Source: Halomicronema sp. CCY15110
GTDB lineage: Bacteria; Cyanobacteriota; Cyanobacteriia; Phormidesmidales; Phormidesmidaceae
Direction of reading: 5' to 3'
DNA: 64,000 nt
Assembly: GCF_016888165.1 (NCBI RefSeq)
Contig: NZ_JACSWC010000320.1
Span: 1 to 64,000, forward strand
The position numbers and the translations under genes are program-made. The notes under the pieces were generated by a model. The model made no database searches. It was not told the DNA's origin and worked only from the letters and a program-made list of their open reading frames with translations. The stretch's first letter is position 1; every line of letters starts with the position of its first letter. Positions 1 to 7,117 of this stretch are shown piece after piece.

Positions 1-85
1 TTGAGTGGACGAGCCATCTTTTGTGCTTGAAATCAGTACTCCTATATTCTGCTTCACCTCATAGGGAATTGGTATCAGTTGTGAA

Positions 86-403
86 TTGTCAGAAGCGGAC
101 TTGACGGGCGCGGTGTTGATCGCGGCGCAACTCGACTGGGCTGATCTGTGGAATGCGGTATTGATGGGGGCGGATTTGCGTCAAGCCTCGCTTTACGGAG
201 CCAATTGCGAATCAGCGAACTTCAGTTTGGCGAATTTAAGCGGAGCCGATCTCCGTGAGGCGAACTTTGAACAGGCCCAATTCAATGGCGCTTGCTTTGA
301 TCAGGCGATCGTGCGCGGGGCTTTATTTACCGATGCCTCTGGTTTAGCGGATGAGCAAAAGCGGTGGTTGCGGCAGCAGGGCGCGCTGAATGTAGATCGG
401 TAG
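86..403 (+). CDS. Short pentapeptide-repeat protein
   Basis: About 105 residues, mostly consecutive A(D/N)LXX-type pentapeptides (for example GADLR, ASLYG, ANLSG, ADLRE) that would fold as a right-handed quadrilateral beta-helix, followed by a short charged tail (residues 82-105). No signal peptide or enzymatic domain is visible. The start is uncertain: the only usable start in the open frame after the stop at 62-64 is TTG at 86, with no clear ribosome binding site. It may therefore be a 5'-truncated copy of a longer gene. Pentapeptide proteins are numerous in cyanobacteria and mostly of unknown role, so no function is assigned. Confidence 0.6.
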   Translation: MSEADLTGAVLIAAQLDWADLWNAVLMGADLRQASLYGANCESANFSLANLSGADLREANFEQAQFNGACFDQAIVRGALFTDASGLADEQKRWLRQQGALNVDR

Positions 404-423
404 AGTGATGGAGTAGTCAGGGC

Positions 424-455
424 GTTGGGTCGCAGGGTAGTTGGGTCGCAGGGTG
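424..455. repeat. Two copies of a G-rich 16-bp tandem repeat
   Basis: GTTGGGTCGCAGGGTA at 424-439 is followed directly by a near-identical copy at 440-455. Similar G-rich repeats with the same 16-bp period occur just downstream of other genes at 9741-9772 and 20615-20660. Nothing else is visible in the 404-592 gap. Confidence 0.7.
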
Positions 456-592
456 GGTGAGTATTGGCCCTGGCCTTGTGATGGGATAAGTCAGGTTTTA
501 CCCTCCCGTTTGGATAGCGGTTTCGGCGGTCCATGACTTGATCAGAGGACACGCCTCGCCATCCCAAAGCTTGGGGATGCCACCTTTGCAAG

Positions 593-1471
593 CTACTCGC
601 TGTACCAGAAGGCGTCGGCGATCGCGCCCCCTTCTTCTTCAAAAAAGTTGATGGGATTGAGTACCACGATGTGCTGAGTCAAGTCATCGCCCAGGCGGCG
701 CTGCACGCGATCGGGAATGCCGTGACCGTAGATGACGTGTCCATTACCTGCCAACACCACCACCTGCGTATTGGGATTGGCGGTTTTGAAGTCTGCGATC
801 GTCATCGCCATGGTTTCATCCCAGGTCACTTGGGCGGCAAAAAAGTTGTCGAGATTGAAGTCGCCGTGAGCCCCGTGAGCCCCAAAGGCGGCAGCGACAA
901 AGTCTCGATAGTCTTCATTGCTGGTGTCGATGTCCGCTAGCGGGGGAATGTAGCGAAAGTCGTCCCCCGCCAGGCTCGCCAAGCCTTCCCGCGCAATTTG
1001 CCGGGTGATTTCTGCTGGGGCATTCAAGGCCAGCACGGGCAGGTCATTCGCTTGGGCAAAACGCAGAAAGGGGGCATAAAATTCCCAGGGAAAGCCCCAC
1101 CGTTCCAGATATTCCGTTTGGGCTACCAGTTCCGCTTCAGTGATTTCGCCCGCCAAGTAGCGATCGATCGCGGGCTGAAACGGCCGCTGAAACATCTCTA
1201 GGGCGATCGCAAGATCGGGATTTTCGGCGTGCAGTGCCTCAATAATTTCTAGCTGGGCAGCATGATCGGCGGCGCTATCGTGACGCTCACCCAAGTACAC
1301 CACATCGGCTGTTCGCAACGCGGCAAAGGTGTCGTCTTGCACGCTGGAAATCGCGGCAGGTTGTTCAGTTGACGTAAGGGCGTCATCTGCGGAACAGGCC
1401 AAAGGAGACGTGATAAACACGGCCCCCAAGATGGCCCAGCCAAAGCCCCATTGCCGAAAACGTCGTGTCAT
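593..1471 (-). CDS. ChaN-like (DUF399) heme-binding lipoprotein
   Basis: 292 residues, matching the ChaN family in length. The N-terminus is a lipoprotein signal with lipobox SPLAC (Cys26), so it is probably anchored at a membrane facing the periplasm or lumen. Recognisable family blocks include VVYLGERHDS, ALEMFQRPFQ and VVVLAGNGHVIYGHGIPDR. ChaN of Campylobacter binds stacked hemes between subunits and is linked to iron and heme uptake; the exact substrate here is not shown. It lies at the edge of a cluster rich in heme proteins, which fits heme handling. The fold assignment is firm; the biological role is inferred. Confidence 0.85.
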   Translation of the reverse strand: MTRRFRQWGFGWAILGAVFITSPLACSADDALTSTEQPAAISSVQDDTFAALRTADVVYLGERHDSAADHAAQLEIIEALHAENPDLAIALEMFQRPFQPAIDRYLAGEITEAELVAQTEYLERWGFPWEFYAPFLRFAQANDLPVLALNAPAEITRQIAREGLASLAGDDFRYIPPLADIDTSNEDYRDFVAAAFGAHGAHGDFNLDNFFAAQVTWDETMAMTIADFKTANPNTQVVVLAGNGHVIYGHGIPDRVQRRLGDDLTQHIVVLNPINFFEEEGGAIADAFWYSE

Positions 1472-1482
1472 GATGCCAGAAA

Positions 1483-1710
1483 TTAATAAGTTGGCCGATT
1501 CATTGTGCAGTATAGAGTCAGTGCTGCCGTACTCGCCAAAATCGTGGCCGTGGTGACATCACACCCCATCAGGGCAAAGGCTTGATAGCTCAGTAAGCAA
1601 AAGATGCCAATGGTGCCGACGGGGGTGGTTAAAAATTCGCTAAATGCAACCAGTTCTTCCAGCAGTTTCAACAGGTTTAGCAAGCGATTGAGAATGGCCA
1701 TAATCGTCAA
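1483..1710 (-). CDS. Small hydrophobic protein, unknown function
   Basis: 75 residues starting MTIMAILNRLL, with an amphipathic leucine-rich N-terminal helix and one or two hydrophobic segments (about residues 32-50 and 53-66). Its start codon overlaps the stop of the upstream small ORF (ATGA arrangement at 1707-1710), which suggests translational coupling. It sits 11 bp upstream of the ChaN-like gene. I do not recognise the family. Its standing as a gene rests on the overlap and the membrane-protein-like composition. Confidence 0.5.
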   Translation of the reverse strand: MTIMAILNRLLNLLKLLEELVAFSEFLTTPVGTIGIFCLLSYQAFALMGCDVTTATILASTAALTLYCTMNRPTY

Positions 1711-1940
1711 CCCTCGGATGAAGAAAAATTGGCAAGATAGCGAGAGTACTGGGTTTCGTGGCGGACTAAGCCAGCGTTACTGGCAGTCTGTCGCCACGGT
1801 TGGGCCGTTTGCACCATGTGGTGATGCAGTCCTGAGACATAGCGGCTAATCTGTGCGCCTGTGGGTATAGAGTCTGGGGGAGCGGTGCGATCGCGGTGTT
1901 GCCGATTCATCAATCGATGAGACATGATGCAGTTCCTCAA
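1707..1940 (-). CDS. Small hypothetical protein, unknown function
   Basis: Up to 77 residues; a start at the internal Met (MSHRLMNRQ, 1925) is equally possible. It is basic and polar with several His residues (GLHHHMVQ) and no membrane segment. Its last bases overlap the start of the next small ORF. I do not recognise it and it could be a chance ORF; the only support is the coupled arrangement on the same strand as its neighbours. Confidence 0.35.
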   Translation of the reverse strand: MRNCIMSHRLMNRQHRDRTAPPDSIPTGAQISRYVSGLHHHMVQTAQPWRQTASNAGLVRHETQYSRYLANFSSSEG

Positions 1941-1980
1941 TAACGGTCATTAGGGTGGAATAACGCGGTTGCTCAGTTGC

Positions 1981-2460
1981 CTAAAACAGGGGCTGTAGAC
2001 TTTGAGTAAGAACTGATTTGGGCACTTTGCCGACAAAGGTTTCGGCCACCTCCCCTACGCCTTTGCGTAGCACCAGATGCGGCACCCCCGTCACGTTGAA
2101 CGCCTGCACTTGGGCGCGCCATTGGGGGTCGTCGATATTCAACATGACGAAGTTTAGAGACGCCCCATAGTCTTGATGGATGGCTTGCAAGGTGGGGGCC
2201 ATGCTCTGACAGGTGGTACACCAGTCGGCATAAAACTCGATCAAGGTGGGTCGGCCATTGGCGATCGCGGACTCGTAGGGCATCGCCGCTTGAGCGCTCG
2301 CTTTCAGCGTCATCAGGCCCGATACGGGGGAAAGGCTCTGGGCACCGGTCACCGGACGGGTGAGCCAAAAGGCCGCGATCGCAAACGTCGCGATCAGTGC
2401 GATCGCCCACAGGCTGCGGCGATTCACATCGGAAGTAGCAGAAATACGATTCACGGTCAT
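1981..2460 (-). CDS. Membrane-anchored thioredoxin-like protein (TxlA/HCF164 type)
   Basis: 159 residues: an N-terminal membrane anchor (about residues 17-34) followed by a thioredoxin fold. The active site is WCTTC (Cys81 and Cys84) and the cis-proline loop reads GVPHLV (about residue 126). The arrangement matches TxlA/HCF164, a thylakoid thioredoxin that reduces disulfides on the lumenal or periplasmic side and is needed for assembly of c-type cytochromes. That role fits the neighbouring multiheme cytochromes, whose CXXCH cysteines must be kept reduced before heme attachment. A CTTC centre is not the commonest HCF164 sequence. This is probably a dedicated paralogue (inference). Confidence 0.8.
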   Translation of the reverse strand: MTVNRISATSDVNRRSLWAIALIATFAIAAFWLTRPVTGAQSLSPVSGLMTLKASAQAAMPYESAIANGRPTLIEFYADWCTTCQSMAPTLQAIHQDYGASLNFVMLNIDDPQWRAQVQAFNVTGVPHLVLRKGVGEVAETFVGKVPKSVLTQSLQPLF

Positions 2461-2490
2461 AGTGGGATGGGAATGATGAATTTCAGGATT

Positions 2491-2592
2491 TCAGCAGGGA
2501 GCGATCGCGGGTCGCTGACCATTAGAAAACGCCATCGCCTCGGGCTTGACCTTGGCAAAGCTATCTTCCAGCAAACGAATCTGGTCAGTCAT
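2491..2592 (-). pseudogene. Decayed N-terminal fragment of a globin gene
   Basis: A 33-codon ORF whose N-terminal half reads MTDQIRLLEDSFAKVKPEAM. This matches the start of both globin domains encoded at 6116-7117 (LQVELLESSFEKAKPQAK and LKIQLLEESFGKVAPQAS). After residue 22 or so the similarity ends and a stop follows, so the heme-binding helices are missing. I read it as the remnant of a third globin lost by deletion. The sequence just upstream resembles the 3' end of the cytochrome b gene, which supports a duplication-deletion event. A short expressed peptide cannot be excluded. Confidence 0.6.
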
Positions 2593-2597
2593 GGGAT

Positions 2598-2675
2598 TTA
2601 GTCGTAATACGCCAGGATGATTTGCGATACCCACCGCTCAACGCGGTTGCCCAACCACTGGAATAAAGCTGTCAT
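2598..2675 (-). pseudogene. Short ORF ending in a copy of the cytochrome b C-terminus
   Basis: A 25-codon ORF starts nine bases beyond the cytochrome b stop and ends VSQIILAYYD-stop. The real cytochrome b ends VFHIALAYYY-stop. The two 33-nt 3' ends agree at about 26 positions by eye. It lies between cytochrome b and the globin fragment, so it looks like the scar of a duplicated cytochrome b end rather than an independent gene. It could still be translated as a small amphipathic peptide (MTALFQWLGNRVERW). Confidence 0.4.
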
Positions 2676-2683
2676 GGCAACGA

Positions 2684-3415
2684 TTAGTAGTAATACGCCA
2701 GAGCGATGTGAAATACGAGCATGACGGCAAAGACCGCCACAAAAAAGATGTGGCTAGTGAGCCACAGAGCCCGTAAGCCACGGATGAGAGGGCCTTTGGT
2801 TAGCACGGTGCTAGACCCTGGTAACTTGCCAAAATAACTGCGGGTAGATTCTAAGACGCCGGTTTCGGCCACGACCCCGACCAACGCCGTCAGCGTAGTG
2901 GCAAAAAAGACCCAAAGAAACACCGCGTTAAAGTTCAGGCCATTGGCCCCCAAGGTGTGAATCAGCACGACCCCCAGCAGGGCGACCCCCGCAAAGATGT
3001 GGAGGCTGCGCCAAAACATCATTGATCCCGGTAGTTTGATGCTGGCAATCCACCCGCGTCCCCGCTTCCGGACAGTCAACAACATTTCCAGAACCACAAA
3101 CAGGAGGGTGGCATAGCCTGTGCTCTGCTTATAAAGCTCACCGCGAATAAACTGATGCAGATCGAACGATTGCGATCGCAACCAATCAAAATAGGCATCG
3201 CTTAGGGCAAACGGCACCAGCAAGAGCGCCGTTAACAGCGTTAACCCGATTAAGACTTTGAACCCAGGCTGAATACCCCGAGGCCGCATCGGTTTCCGGC
3301 GCTGCGGCGCGATCGCCGCAGCTGGCGTAACCAGGTCATCCCCAGCACTAGAGTTGGTCGCTGCCGACAGTTGGGTCGTATCGGTAATATCGCGGGAGTG
3401 AAAAGGCTTGCTCAT
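2684..3415 (-). CDS. Di-heme cytochrome b-type membrane protein
   Basis: 243 residues with a polar N-terminal tail of about 50 residues and five predicted membrane helices (about 52-72, 99-115, 133-153, 162-183, 215-238). Two helices carry His pairs spaced HX13H: His139/His153 and His222/His236. This is the ligand pattern of ferric-reductase-like and cytochrome-b-type proteins that hold two stacked b-hemes across a membrane. No flavin or NAD domain is present, so it would pass electrons between a quinol or cytosolic donor and partners on the other side. The neighbouring multiheme cytochromes c are the obvious candidates (inference). I do not recognise a named subfamily. Confidence 0.75.
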   Translation of the reverse strand: MSKPFHSRDITDTTQLSAATNSSAGDDLVTPAAAIAPQRRKPMRPRGIQPGFKVLIGLTLLTALLLVPFALSDAYFDWLRSQSFDLHQFIRGELYKQSTGYATLLFVVLEMLLTVRKRGRGWIASIKLPGSMMFWRSLHIFAGVALLGVVLIHTLGANGLNFNAVFLWVFFATTLTALVGVVAETGVLESTRSYFGKLPGSSTVLTKGPLIRGLRALWLTSHIFFVAVFAVMLVFHIALAYYY

Positions 3416-3867
3416 GACTTAAGAAAAATGCAATAGAAAAACAGGAAGGCGAGGTTACCAGTCCGTGGTCAATGCCTCAGGGGGCTGACTCCCAGGGAAA
3501 AACTCAAGCAAACCTTAAGTCCCTTGGGGACTATAGCGACAGGTGGCAACCTGAATTGCTAACTGTGAACCTCGGGCCGATCCGTTGTGGTCATAAAAAG
3601 TCATGTCTCAAGAGCAGTGGTAACTGCTAACTGACCCAGGGAGCTAGAGAAGGGAGATGGTGTCACTCCCCCCTCTAGTTGGCTTCACTAGGAGACGTGA
3701 AGTGCTAGTTACCTGGGAACTAGCGTTAGCGGTGATTCACACTGGGTAAACGTCAATCACCATTAGCATTTAGGGAATGACTGAACGACCACCTAGCATC
3801 GTCCAGTCCTGGCCAAAACTTGAATACAAGGTTCCGATTCCCTAAGATCCCGATTGGAAATTAGCGC
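3416..3867. other. Hairpin-rich intergenic region, possible structured RNA
   Basis: No plausible gene in 452 bases. Consecutive inverted repeats are readable: 3518-3532 (AGTCCC/GGGACT), 3613-3628 (AGCAG/CTGCT), 3644-3678 (CTAGAG plus GGGAG pairing with CTCCC plus CTCTAG), 3683-3702 (CTTCAC/GTGAAG), 3704-3724 (GCTAGTT/AACTAGC) and 3725-3767 (GGTGATT/AATCACC core). The stretch 3644-3767 is almost wholly base-paired on paper. It separates the Tll0287-like gene from cytochrome b on the same strand, so it could be a processing or attenuation element or a separate small RNA. Confidence 0.5.
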
Positions 3868-4521
3868 TTAAGCTCCTTCCAGGGGAATGTTGATCACCAC
3901 GCCGCCCATGACGTCATCCACCACAAACTGCTTGTCGGGATAACGTTCCATGTGAACGGGGTGAGTGTTATGACAGGAGGCGCAAGCTTCTGCGACCGCA
4001 ATATCGGGATATAGCGCCGAGAAGAACTGCTGACCGCCGACTTCCTGGTAATCCTTATAAGATTCGCCAGTTTCAATTACCGCATCCATCGCCGTTTGCT
4101 CAAAGTCATTCTTCGGCGCGTGGCTGTCGTTGATATACCAGGGAGAAATCAAGTTATAGGTGAAATACCCTTTCTCGTTGGCAATCTCAGAACCCAGTCG
4201 GAACATTTGGGCTGGTAGGGGAATGCCTGAACCTTGCTGCCAGGCTTCTGTGGCCTCAACGGGCACTACCCCATCAGGGTTTTCTTTACCTTCCAACATG
4301 TTCACTCGGCTCACCACGTGGCGAGTATATGCAGTCCGGTCAGCTTCCATCACCGTGTGAATGTAGTCAGCCACGAGCTCAGGCGAAATGCCTGGCGTCG
4401 CGGTGGCGGTAGTACCGCCGCCCCCGCAAGCAACAGCCGTGACCGAAACGGCCATAATGATCGCAATGAAAGCCACTGTGCGAGTGCGCAGGGTATTCAT
4501 CCATTTTTCTACAAGTGCCAT
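3868..4521 (-). CDS. Tll0287-like (DUF3365) c-heme lipoprotein
   Basis: 217 residues. A lipoprotein signal ends in VTAVAC (Cys32), followed by a Gly/Thr/Ala-rich linker and a domain with one heme c site, CASCH, at residues 180-184. The layout matches the DUF3365/Tll0287 family, whose Thermosynechococcus member is a single-heme c protein with a PAS-like fold suspected of redox sensing or gas binding. The ATG at 4521 has a good Shine-Dalgarno (AGAGGAGAC) about 8 bases upstream, so the long start is preferred over Met8. It lies between the cytochrome b and multiheme cytochrome genes and is probably part of the same redox module. Confidence 0.85.
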   Translation of the reverse strand: MALVEKWMNTLRTRTVAFIAIIMAVSVTAVACGGGGTTATATPGISPELVADYIHTVMEADRTAYTRHVVSRVNMLEGKENPDGVVPVEATEAWQQGSGIPLPAQMFRLGSEIANEKGYFTYNLISPWYINDSHAPKNDFEQTAMDAVIETGESYKDYQEVGGQQFFSALYPDIAVAEACASCHNTHPVHMERYPDKQFVVDDVMGGVVINIPLEGA

Positions 4522-4634
4522 TGGGCTTGTCTCCTCTGTTTAGAAATCAGCAAACGAAGTTGCAAAAGTTACGTGATCGTGATGTGTGGGGTGAAATTGT
4601 TCGTAGGATACGAACGCTGGATTTGACGATCGCC

Positions 4635-5447
4635 CTAACCATCCCCTTGATCGGTGCGACGCGCCTCAAAGTCGCGCACCAACTCAAAGGTTTCGAGGGC
4701 CAGGGTCGGCGGGGCATCAAAGTTAGCCTCCACCAAGTCATCGTCAAAAATGCTGTTGTAGCTGTACTCCATGCCGTGGCAGTTCATGCACACGTCTTTG
4801 ACCATGCGATCGCGAGGCAACAACGTGTAGGTGTTGTTGTGGTTGACCAGCGTTATCGCGTTATCGCCTGAGCCCGTTTCATGGCGCGGTAGGTGACAGG
4901 TAGCACAACTGACCGAGTTCGCTGAGGGGCGAGGCAAATTGCGATCGACCGCAAAGAGGTCAGCATGGCGGGAGTTGCCATAATTCAACGAATGATTGTC
5001 GCTATGGCAGCTCAAGCAAGAATCCACTGCCGCTTGCATCGTGTTGACCGAATGGACGTCATGGCAGCTATTACACGTCATTTGTCGATTCATCGCATCC
5101 GGTTGCATCGGGAGTCGAGCCATTGCGGGCGTGAGGGGTGTCTCCCCTTCCAACATCCGAATGCCGTGCTGACCGAGTAAGAAGGTATCAACATCCTGCT
5201 CGTGGCAGGTTTGACAACTTTCCACACCGGGCTGCGCCACAAATTCCTTCGTCTCCTTTGACTCATGACAGCTGGAACAATTGATTTCATTAAAAGCGTG
5301 GGCACTAGTTTGCCAAAGCTGGGTGGCTTCATCGATCTGAGCTTGGTCAACCGGGCTCGCTAAAGCCGAGTCTATATCGCCCCAGGTGAGCCCTAGCAGA
5401 ATACCGACGATGACGACGAGGCGGCCCAATGAACGAATCAGAGTCAT
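4635..5447 (-). CDS. Hexaheme cytochrome c
   Basis: 270 residues with a signal peptide or anchor (about 8-30) and six CXXCH motifs: residues 57-61, 78-82, 125-129, 144-148, 181-185 and 220-224. Extra His residues (for example QHGIRM, DVHSVN, DNHSLN, NSRHAD) are available as distal ligands, so bis-His low-potential hemes are likely. The block around motifs 3-4 resembles cytochromes from the NrfB, c554 and hydroxylamine-oxidoreductase-like families, but I cannot place it firmly. Its first four bases overlap the stop of the upstream pentaheme gene (ATGA), so the two are co-translated and probably form a complex. Confidence 0.85.
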   Translation of the reverse strand: MTLIRSLGRLVVIVGILLGLTWGDIDSALASPVDQAQIDEATQLWQTSAHAFNEINCSSCHESKETKEFVAQPGVESCQTCHEQDVDTFLLGQHGIRMLEGETPLTPAMARLPMQPDAMNRQMTCNSCHDVHSVNTMQAAVDSCLSCHSDNHSLNYGNSRHADLFAVDRNLPRPSANSVSCATCHLPRHETGSGDNAITLVNHNNTYTLLPRDRMVKDVCMNCHGMEYSYNSIFDDDLVEANFDAPPTLALETFELVRDFEARRTDQGDG

Positions 5448-6088
5448 GTCCCACCTCCCAAAAACTCTTGCGTGAGATCAGGATTCGGGGCGGTTTCCAC
5501 CTTGGTGAACACCGAGCGATCGGGCAGTTGCTGTACGGGTAGCATCGGCGGCTGATCGATGTTTTCAATCAAAAAGCCAGTCGAGATCGAACGATGATCG
5601 TGATAGTTGTGGCAACCCGCAGTCCAGCAGCCATCGGCCGCAAACCCGTCATGACTCTTGAGGCCGCCCTCAATAATGCCTTGGTGGCAATTCATGCACA
5701 GGTCGGGTTGCAAATGCACCCCCCGCCCAAACATATGGACATGCTCGTTATGACAGGTGGTGCAGGTCAGGGCTTCAATTTTTTCCAACTCCCCGGCCCA
5801 ACGGGGATCCCGAAACTTGCTCGGCCCATGCTTGTCTTCCGCCATTTCGGCCTCGTGACAGCGCATACAAGTTTCGTTACTCACTGGCTTAAATCCCTCA
5901 TGGCAAGAGGCACAAGAGGTTTCAAATATGTAGTGACCCACAGAGGTCTCTCCTGGCAAAAAGACTTGCTTGTTATCTAAAGCAAAGGCTGCTCCAAACC
6001 AGGCCACTAAGGCAATACACGCCAGGACGATCGCGGTCTTTAGGTTAAAAAAAGATCGCCATCTTAATGCTTGGCCTCTCAACGCCAT
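5444..6088 (-). CDS. Membrane-anchored pentaheme cytochrome c with a CX4CH site
   Basis: 214 residues from the ATG at 6088, which has GGAG 9 bases upstream; a TTG at 6106 would add six residues. One membrane anchor (about 17-37) is followed by four standard heme sites, CASCH (59-63), CMRCH (74-78), CTTCH (109-113) and CMNCH (131-135), and one atypical site, CWTAGCH (154-160, CX4CH). CX4CH sites are known in a few tetraheme c3-type and related cytochromes and are still matured. The arrangement suggests a NapC/c3-like electron conduit held at the membrane. It is translationally coupled to the hexaheme gene and lies 27 bp after the tandem globin gene. Confidence 0.85.
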   Translation of the reverse strand: MALRGQALRWRSFFNLKTAIVLACIALVAWFGAAFALDNKQVFLPGETSVGHYIFETSCASCHEGFKPVSNETCMRCHEAEMAEDKHGPSKFRDPRWAGELEKIEALTCTTCHNEHVHMFGRGVHLQPDLCMNCHQGIIEGGLKSHDGFAADGCWTAGCHNYHDHRSISTGFLIENIDQPPMLPVQQLPDRSVFTKVETAPNPDLTQEFLGGGT

Positions 6089-6115
6089 CGATCTTGCTCC
6101 GTGCAATCCTCCGCG

Positions 6116-7117
6116 TTAAACCAACAAGAACAGGACAATCAGAGCGATGACGCCGCCGCCAATGACGCCGGCTGCCGCCCCAGTGCTGATATTGCTGTCC
6201 GGTGCTTCTACAGCGGCGGTCGTCCCCAGTTGCACGTCCGCTTGGTCATAGTCGGCCCCCTTCAGCATGACTGTAGTGATTAGCCCATAGGCCTCCACCC
6301 AAGCCTGCTTAACTTCATCTGTCCAATCACTACCCAAAAACTGTTCAAAGGTTTTGATCAATGAATTACCCACTAGCGGATAATGCGCTGGCAAGGCGCC
6401 ATACTTGACATGGCGAGCGCCCAACCCTTCTAAGGCCCCGGTCAAGGCTCCTGGCTGGCGCAGGTTCTCCACCACAAACACCAAAGACTCCAGCAGCATT
6501 TTTTCCTGCTTCGCCATATTGGTATGGGTAAACAAAGGCTTAGCCGCCGGATAGTCAGTGAACAGGTTGTTATAAAAGCGGCTGGCAAACTCGCTAGCCT
6601 GGGGAGCGACTTTGCCGAAGCTCTCTTCTAGCAGTTGAATCTTTAACCCGGTCGCTTCATCCACCTCGGCGGCAGACGGTGGCTCTAACTGAACGTCCTC
6701 TTTGGAGTAATCAGCGCCTTCGAGCATAATTGTCGTGATGGCTCCGTAGGCATCGGTCCAGGCCTGTTGAGTCTCTGGAGTCCAGTCATCGCCTAAGTAC
6801 TGGCCGAAGGTTTTTAGCAAAGAGTTGCCGACCAATGGGTAATGCTCGGGCAAGGCACCGTACTTCATGTGCCGTGCCCCTAAACCCTTGAGCGCCTTAC
6901 TCAAAGACTCTGGTTGGCGCAAGTTCTCCACTACAAAGACTAGGGACTCCAACAGCATCGTTTCCTGCTTAGCCATATTGGTATGGGTAAACAAGGGCTT
7001 AGCAGCCGGATAATCAGTAAATAAATTTTCGTAGAAACTGGCAACAAACTCCTTCGCTTGGGGTTTAGCCTTCTCAAAACTGCTTTCTAAGAGCTCAACC
7101 TGCAAATCAGAAGCCAT
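6116..7117 (-). CDS. Membrane-anchored tandem globin (two Vitreoscilla/flavohemoglobin-like domains)
   Basis: 333 residues with two near-identical globin domains (about 5-137 and 157-290) and one C-terminal membrane helix (about 314-333). Each domain has a proximal His (His83, His236), a B10 Tyr in FY (Tyr29, Tyr182) and an E7 Gln in MAKQ (Gln51, Gln204). Tyr/Gln distal pockets are typical of O2-binding and NO-dioxygenase globins. No reductase domain is present, so an external electron donor is needed; the adjacent cytochromes are candidates. Start ATG at 7117 follows GGAGAAC. The C-terminal tail anchor implies that the globins face the cytosol unless exported by another route. Internal similarity indicates recent domain duplication. 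Confidence 0.85.
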   Translation of the reverse strand: MASDLQVELLESSFEKAKPQAKEFVASFYENLFTDYPAAKPLFTHTNMAKQETMLLESLVFVVENLRQPESLSKALKGLGARHMKYGALPEHYPLVGNSLLKTFGQYLGDDWTPETQQAWTDAYGAITTIMLEGADYSKEDVQLEPPSAAEVDEATGLKIQLLEESFGKVAPQASEFASRFYNNLFTDYPAAKPLFTHTNMAKQEKMLLESLVFVVENLRQPGALTGALEGLGARHVKYGALPAHYPLVGNSLIKTFEQFLGSDWTDEVKQAWVEAYGLITTVMLKGADYDQADVQLGTTAAVEAPDSNISTGAAAGVIGGGVIALIVLFLLV

